From positions 372,001 through 436,000 of the forward strand of contig NZ_AZUK01000001.1 in assembly GCF_000527035.1 (NCBI RefSeq): a stretch of 64,000 nt of DNA, in the 5' to 3' direction. Each line of letters opens with the position of its first letter. The first letter of the stretch is position 1. This DNA comes from Tolumonas lignilytica. GTDB lineage: Bacteria; Pseudomonadota; Gammaproteobacteria; Enterobacterales; Aeromonadaceae. Positions 59,782 through 64,000 of this stretch are shown piece after piece. A program made the translations under genes and the position numbers. The notes beneath the pieces were generated by a model. The model had not been told where the DNA came from. It saw only the letters and a list, made by a program, of their open reading frames with translations, and ran no database searches.

Positions 59782-60570
59782 CTACGGCTCACGACAAGAT
59801 AAGGCCAGCACGTCACACATCAGACTTTGTGTGCGTTGCCATTGCATTTCAAAGTGGTCCATAAAACCACTTAATGATGCCCACATGATAAACAAACCGC
59901 CAATCATGGTGACAGCAAACCCCATACTGAAAATATTTAATTGAGGAGCGGCACGAGTCATGACGCCAAAAGTAAAATTAATCAGTAAAAGTGCGATAGT
60001 GGCAGATAAAGAAAAAGCTACTGCGGTTTGAAATAACACTGACACAAAATCAGCAATAGAACGCATGCTGCTTATGGTGATCCCATCTGCTGACACGGGT
60101 AAGGTAATAAAACTTTGGGCAATCATCTGAATCATTGTCAGATGTCCATCCATGGCAAAAAAGATCAAGGTTCCCAACATCAGATAAAACTGGCCAATGA
60201 CCGGTGTTGATTCACCATTCAGCGGATCAACCATTGACGCAAACCCCAGACTGGTCTGCATCGAGATAATTTGCCCGGCCATGATAAATGCCTGTACCAG
60301 CATCTGCGAGATCAGCCCCATCGTGATGCCAATTAGAACCTGCTGTGACGTGATCAAAAAACCAGCCATGGAAAAAAGATCTGTCGTGGGCATTTTAGGC
60401 AACACTGGCGCAATCACTGCCGTCAGAGCCATGGCATAAAACATGCGGATCATGATAGGAACAGACTGAGAACCAATCACTATCATGGTCATCAACATAG
60501 AGGCCAGCCGCGTAAAAGGCCAAATGTATGCAGCCAGAACCGCCATGAGAAACGTCGTGGTGATGGTCAT
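59782..60570 (-). CDS. fliR: Flagellar export gate protein FliR
   Basis: A 262-residue hydrophobic export-gate protein with about six helices. Typical blocks include LASMLMTMIVIGSQSVPIMIRMFYAMAL, FIMAGQIISMQTSLGFASMVDPLNGESTPVIGQF, and FGVMTRAAPQLNIFSMGFAVTMIGGLFI. Forms the FliP5Q4R1 helical pore. Overlaps fliQ by four bases and precedes flhB by 11 bp. Confidence 0.95.
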   Translation of the reverse strand: MTITTTFLMAVLAAYIWPFTRLASMLMTMIVIGSQSVPIMIRMFYAMALTAVIAPVLPKMPTTDLFSMAGFLITSQQVLIGITMGLISQMLVQAFIMAGQIISMQTSLGFASMVDPLNGESTPVIGQFYLMLGTLIFFAMDGHLTMIQMIAQSFITLPVSADGITISSMRSIADFVSVLFQTAVAFSLSATIALLLINFTFGVMTRAAPQLNIFSMGFAVTMIGGLFIMWASLSGFMDHFEMQWQRTQSLMCDVLALSCREP

Positions 60571-60836
60571 CCCAGAACCTCGGGGATTTCATGAACCAGC
60601 ATCGTCATGAAATCCATTAACGTTTGCAGCCCCCAATGCGCACCTAATGAAAGCGCAGCCAACGTGACGAGTAAGCGCGGCAAGAAACTTAACGTTTGTT
60701 CGTTAATCGAGGTTGCAGCCTGAAAGATGGAGACTAATAAACCCACGATCAGACTTGGAATGATGGTGGCAGAAACAAGCAGACAGACAATCCCTAGCGC
60801 CTGACGGAAGACATCAACGAAGACTTCAGGTGTCAT
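60567..60836 (-). CDS. fliQ: Flagellar export gate protein FliQ
   Basis: An 89-residue protein of two membrane helices, typical for Fli[60 protein letters not shown]. Four copies join the FliP/FliR pore. It shares one base with fliP and overlaps fliR by four bases. Confidence 0.95.
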   Translation of the reverse strand: MTPEVFVDVFRQALGIVCLLVSATIIPSLIVGLLVSIFQAATSINEQTLSFLPRLLVTLAALSLGAHWGLQTLMDFMTMLVHEIPEVLG

Positions 60837-61594
60837 TAACCACCTCCACCGAGCCCGAAACTGTTCGCCAAGGAGCCCATAATCAGCCCCCAGCCATCCA
60901 CCAACACAAATAACATGAGTTTAAATGGTAATGAGATGATCATTGGCGAAAGCATCATCATCCCCATTGCCATCAATACGCTGGCGATAACCAGATCGAT
61001 GACCAAAAATGGCAGAAAAAGCATAAACCCGATCTGAAACGCGGTTTTTAATTCACTGGTAATGAAAGAAGGGATCAGCACGCGCATGGGGACGTCGGCG
61101 GGCTTATCTGCTTTGACATTCGCTATTTCAGAAAACGTATCCAGATCTTTAATGCGGGTCTGACCCAACATGAATTGTCTTAAGGGTAATTCAGCTTTAT
61201 CAAGTGCTTCCTTAGCCGTAATTTTCTCATTCATATAAGGTTGCAAGGCGTCATTGTTGATGCGTTCCAACACAGGTGACATCACAAAAAATGACATGAA
61301 AAGCGCAATTCCAACCAAGATCTGGTTAGAAGGGCTCTGCTGCAAACCAATCGCCTGACGCAAAATAGATAAAACGACAATAATGCGAGTGAAAGAGGTC
61401 ATCATGATGACGATCGACGGCAAAAACGTCAGCGCCGTCATCAAAGCCAGAACTTGTAAGGTCAGGCTATAATCTTGCCCCCCTGCTGCATTCGTTGAAA
61501 CGGTGAGAGCTGGTAAAATCCCTCCCGCTGCGGCGTGAGCAAGCATGGGACAAAATCCTATACCAACGGATAGCCAGATGCGCCAGTTCATCAT
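60836..61594 (-). CDS. fliP: Flagellar export gate protein FliP
   Basis: A 252-residue gate protein with a cleavable signal peptide (about 22 residues ending AHAAAGG) and four further helices. Motifs include [43 protein letters not shown] and the C-terminal [26 protein letters not shown]. The start overlaps the fliO stop (ATGATG), indicating coupling. Pfam FliP pattern is clear. Confidence 0.96.
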   Translation of the reverse strand: MMNWRIWLSVGIGFCPMLAHAAAGGILPALTVSTNAAGGQDYSLTLQVLALMTALTFLPSIVIMMTSFTRIIVVLSILRQAIGLQQSPSNQILVGIALFMSFFVMSPVLERINNDALQPYMNEKITAKEALDKAELPLRQFMLGQTRIKDLDTFSEIANVKADKPADVPMRVLIPSFITSELKTAFQIGFMLFLPFLVIDLVIASVLMAMGMMMLSPMIISLPFKLMLFVLVDGWGLIMGSLANSFGLGGGG

Positions 61595-61995
61595 GACTTG
61601 TCATCCTCAACAGTGGAGGATTTATTCATCCAACGAGAAAGGTGATGCGCAAATGCAGAGTTTCCAGTGGAATTCACGCCTAAAGGCGGATCGATTTCGG
61701 TCAGGAAGGAAATCTGTTGTGCCGTTACCCCTAACAGTAACTGCTGATCACCCACAGTAACCACGATCAATTTTTCCTTATAACCCACAGGCAAGCTATG
61801 TAAGACTTTGAAATCCGGACGTCCAATCTGTGGTACCAGTCGACTTTTTTTCAATCCCCATGCCAGAACAACAATCAATCCTAAGACAAAAAGACTGCTG
61901 AGTAGCCACTGCAGCAGTCCTGTGGTTGCATTATTTTCCACCGCAGCGGAAACGGGCAGAGAAAGGAACAAAAGCAATAAATAATAACGTCTCAT
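61591..61995 (-). CDS. fliO: Flagellar export accessory protein FliO
   Basis: A 134-residue single-pass membrane protein that helps assemble FliP. A signal-like start ([19 protein letters not shown]) is followed by one membrane helix ([26 protein letters not shown], about 33-55) and a small cytoplasmic domain ([34 protein letters not shown]). FliO is poorly conserved, but position between fliN and fliP settles it. Confidence 0.92.
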   Translation of the reverse strand: MRRYYLLLLFLSLPVSAAVENNATTGLLQWLLSSLFVLGLIVVLAWGLKKSRLVPQIGRPDFKVLHSLPVGYKEKLIVVTVGDQQLLLGVTAQQISFLTEIDPPLGVNSTGNSAFAHHLSRWMNKSSTVEDDKS

Positions 61996-62381
61996 TTTAA
62001 TTTCTTGATGCGTTCAGTTTGGCTAATGACATCGGTCAAACGAATACCAAATTTATCGTTAACCACAACAACTTCGCCGTGGGCAATCAATGTACCATTC
62101 ACTAATACATCCAATGGCTCCCCAGCAACGCGATCCAATTCCACGACTGAACCTTGGTTCAGCTGCAGTAAATTACGAATGCTGATTTGGCTACGACCGA
62201 CTTCCATTGATATGGTCACGGGAATGTCTAGGATCGTATCCAGTTTGCGACGTTCTTCAGCAGAAATCGGTGCATCAGAGTCAAATTCCTCTAACACAGC
62301 AGGCTGAGCCTCTGTTTTTGCTTGCTCTTCCAGTGCGGCAGCCCAGGCATCTGCCATCAAATCTTCTTCACTACTCATCAT
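61992..62381 (-). CDS. fliN: Flagellar motor switch protein FliN
   Basis: A 129-residue C-ring protein. Acidic N-terminal stretch (about 1-45), then the SpoA domain: LDIPVTISMEVGRSQISIRNLLQLNQGSVVELDRVAGEPLDVLVNGTLIAHGEVVVVNDKFGIRLTDVIS. Its start overlaps the fliM stop. Forms the lower C-ring with FliM and receives the CheY-P signal. Confidence 0.96.
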   Translation of the reverse strand: MMSSEEDLMADAWAAALEEQAKTEAQPAVLEEFDSDAPISAEERRKLDTILDIPVTISMEVGRSQISIRNLLQLNQGSVVELDRVAGEPLDVLVNGTLIAHGEVVVVNDKFGIRLTDVISQTERIKKLK

Positions 62382-63445
62382 TCATCCTCAATGATACGTT
62401 CTAATTCTTCAAGCTCTGCCATACCGTCAATACGCATACCATGTCGGGTTACATGAGTCATTTCACCTTTCACTGTTTCTGGACGTTTGATTCTTTCGGT
62501 AATTTTCAAGGCAACATTATTTTTATTGCTACGCCCCATTTTAGCCCGGAATGAAGGCAATCCCTCAACATAAACCATTAAACTTTCTGGCATTTCGACG
62601 GGAATAATATCGCCGGCTTTCAGCTCCATGAGTTGACGCAGAGGCAAATCGATATCTAATAATTTTGCCTTCATACCCACACTGACATCCATAATTTCAT
62701 CCCGGAGTGCTTTACTCCAGCGTAAGTCAGTATCGCCTTTATCACTCTGAACACCGGCATCCAATAATTCGCGGATTGGTTCCAACATGGAATATGGCAT
62801 CGCGACATGAAAATCTCCGCCACCACCATCAAGTTCAATATGAAAGGAACTCACCACGATCACTTCCGTAGGGCTGACAATGTTAGCCATTGCCGGGTTT
62901 ACTTCTGAATCGAGATATTCAAAGCTGACATCCATGACCGGAGCCCAGGCTTCTTTGTAATCCTCAAATACTAATTTAAGCAGCATTTGAATGATCCGGC
63001 GCTCTGTCGGCGTAAATTCGCGGCCTTCAATTTTGGCATGATAACGACCATCACCACCAAAAAAGTTCTCTACCAGAATGAAGACTAGTCGGGCTTCCAT
63101 GGTAATTAATGCCGTTCCCTTCAAAGGACGAAAACGCACCATATTCAGACTGGTCGGCACGAACAGAGAATGAACATATTCGCCAAATTTCAGCATTTGC
63201 ACCCCGTTAATGGAGACTTCTGCTGTTCGGCGCATCATGTTAAACAAACTGATGCGCATGTGTCGGGCAAAACGTTCATTCACCAATTCCAGTGTAGGCA
63301 TGCGCCCACGAACGATGCGATCTTGCGATGAGAAATCGAAAGCCATCACCCCTTCTTGGGGGGATGAGGATAAGACCTCCTCTTCAACATCATCTACGCC
63401 ATGAAGTAGGGCATCAATTTCATCTTGTGATAGTAAATCACTCAT
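62378..63445 (-). CDS. fliM: Flagellar motor switch protein FliM
   Basis: A 355-residue C-ring protein. The N-terminal SDLLSQDEIDALLHGV is the CheY-P-binding segment, the middle domain includes FARHMRISLFNMMRRTAEVSINGV and FGGDGRYHAKIEGREFTPTERRII with the GGxG motif, and the C-terminal SpoA domain has VGMKAKLLDIDLPLRQLMELKAGDIIPVEMPESLMVYVEGLP. Precedes fliN with four-base overlap and follows fliL by 25 bp. Confidence 0.96.
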   Translation of the reverse strand: MSDLLSQDEIDALLHGVDDVEEEVLSSSPQEGVMAFDFSSQDRIVRGRMPTLELVNERFARHMRISLFNMMRRTAEVSINGVQMLKFGEYVHSLFVPTSLNMVRFRPLKGTALITMEARLVFILVENFFGGDGRYHAKIEGREFTPTERRIIQMLLKLVFEDYKEAWAPVMDVSFEYLDSEVNPAMANIVSPTEVIVVSSFHIELDGGGGDFHVAMPYSMLEPIRELLDAGVQSDKGDTDLRWSKALRDEIMDVSVGMKAKLLDIDLPLRQLMELKAGDIIPVEMPESLMVYVEGLPSFRAKMGRSNKNNVALKITERIKRPETVKGEMTHVTRHGMRIDGMAELEELERIIEDE

Positions 63446-63470
63446 ACCGCACCTGTGATTATTCCTTTGA

Positions 63471-63995
63471 TTACTGCATTACAAATCCGATAAACAGCAC
63501 TTGTTCTACAACGGGTTTCCCTATTAAGTCTTTCATTGCCTTAGCAACAGCATCCACCGCATCTTTCTTGAGTTTTGTCTTTCCTTCTACGGTGCTAAGT
63601 TGTTCAACCGTCGTTGCACTGAATACTTGTAGTAAAGTCCCTTCAATAAGGGGGGCATGTTGTTTTGCCAATGCCTCGTTTTCCGGCCCGCGAACCAGTA
63701 ATTTCACTTTAATTTGAACTAATCGATCTCGTACTGTGCCATGTGCATTAAAAATAAAAGCGCGAGGAAACCCGACATAAAAAGCTTCTTTTTCTGCAGC
63801 AAGTTGCTCCGGTGTTTTGTCTGTCGCGGCACCGCCTTCTTTTCCATCCTGCTTACTGCCGTGTCCGGAAAAGAAGAAAAACCATGCAGCTCCACCACCA
63901 CCGCCCAACAACAAAACGGCTGCCACAATGATAATGATAAGTTTCTTTTTGCCACCTTTAGGCTTAATTTCTAATTCCTGTTCATTATCAGCCAT
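63471..63995 (-). CDS. fliL: Flagellar basal body protein FliL
   Basis: A 174-residue single-pass protein that supports stator function around the rotor. Cytoplasmic N-terminus ELEIKPKGGKKK, one membrane helix (LIIIIVAAVLLLGGGGGAAWFFFFSG, about 18-43), a charged linker, and a periplasmic stomatin-like domain (AFYVGFPRAFIFNAHGTVRDRLVQIKVKLLVRGPENEALAKQHAPLIEGTLLQVFSATTVEQL). The start is complete five bases from the window edge; its promoter lies outside. Confidence 0.93.
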   Translation of the reverse strand: MADNEQELEIKPKGGKKKLIIIIVAAVLLLGGGGGAAWFFFFSGHGSKQDGKEGGAATDKTPEQLAAEKEAFYVGFPRAFIFNAHGTVRDRLVQIKVKLLVRGPENEALAKQHAPLIEGTLLQVFSATTVEQLSTVEGKTKLKKDAVDAVAKAMKDLIGKPVVEQVLFIGFVMQ

Positions 63996-64000
63996 TTGAC

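Noticed and set aside
1-64000. CRISPR arrays, tRNAs, rRNAs, insertion sequences and prophage genes
   Set aside because: No regularly spaced repeats, cloverleaf sequences, transposases, integrases or phage structural genes were seen.

Overview
The window looks like chromosomal DNA of a polar-flagellated, facultatively anaerobic gammaproteobacterium. The FlhF/FlhG, ParC/ParP and MotC/MotD organisation is of the Vibrio/Aeromonas/Pseudomonas type, while NorVW, YtfE, Hmp, GhrB, Fpr, YegD, GloC and MlaA read like their enterobacterial counterparts. I would place it in or near Aeromonadales (Tolumonas-like), but no rRNA or other taxonomic marker is present, so this is an inference. I see no tRNA, rRNA, CRISPR array, IS element or prophage.

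Layout. 1-12 kb: housekeeping and transport (uracil-DNA glycosylase-like protein, CDF metal transporter, DedA protein, GhrB, a P-type cation ATPase coupled to an MFS transporter, a NemR-like regulator divergent from a DJ-1/Hsp31-like protein, an AbrB-type membrane protein preceded by an ERIC-like repeat, YegD). 12-17.5 kb: an SDR gene with a small tail-anchored protein, then a first nitric oxide locus (nsrR, fpr, norW, norV). 17.6-25.4 kb: accessory genes (orphan PAAR protein, diguanylate cyclase, DinB-like protein, H-NS, an HxlR regulator coupled to a second FabF, LysR, SDR, VOC protein). 25.5-30.2 kb: a second NO locus, norR divergent from ytfE-hmp, followed by tehA. 30.3-35.3 kb: a DUF2703-like protein with sulfide:quinone oxidoreductase, an ABC exporter, and a chemoreceptor. 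35.3-42 kb: rlmI, the cobTSUCO cobalamin assembly operon, gloC, mlaA. 42-64 kb: flagellar and chemotaxis genes. A fliK-like gene and an flhB-C-terminal homologue run on the plus strand; everything else is on the minus strand in the order fliL-fliM-fliN-fliO-fliP-fliQ-fliR-flhB-flhA-flhF-flhG-fliA-cheY-cheZ-cheA-cheB-motC-motD-parC-parP-cheW-DUF2802.

How the genes work together. The two NO loci make one detoxification regulon that appears to have split control. NsrR-like boxes overlap the norV promoter and lie upstream of nsrR. The ytfE-hmp operon instead has a sigma-54 promoter, an IHF site and three GGT-N7-ACC NorR-type enhancers. In E. coli, NorR controls norVW, so the wiring here is exchanged. 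The flagellar block carries the export gate, switch, sigma-28 factor, polar-number regulators and an F6-type chemotaxis array. Its CheA lacks a recognisable P2 domain and instead has three copies of an ITDDEFExLLDxLHGxGK motif in the linker, a plausible contact region for ParP/ParC polar targeting.

Other regulatory signals readable in the DNA include twin TAGAC-N5-GTCTA operators between the NemR-like regulator and its target, a sigma-28 promoter ahead of the fliK-like gene, a sigma-54 promoter ahead of flhA, and several clear intrinsic terminators.
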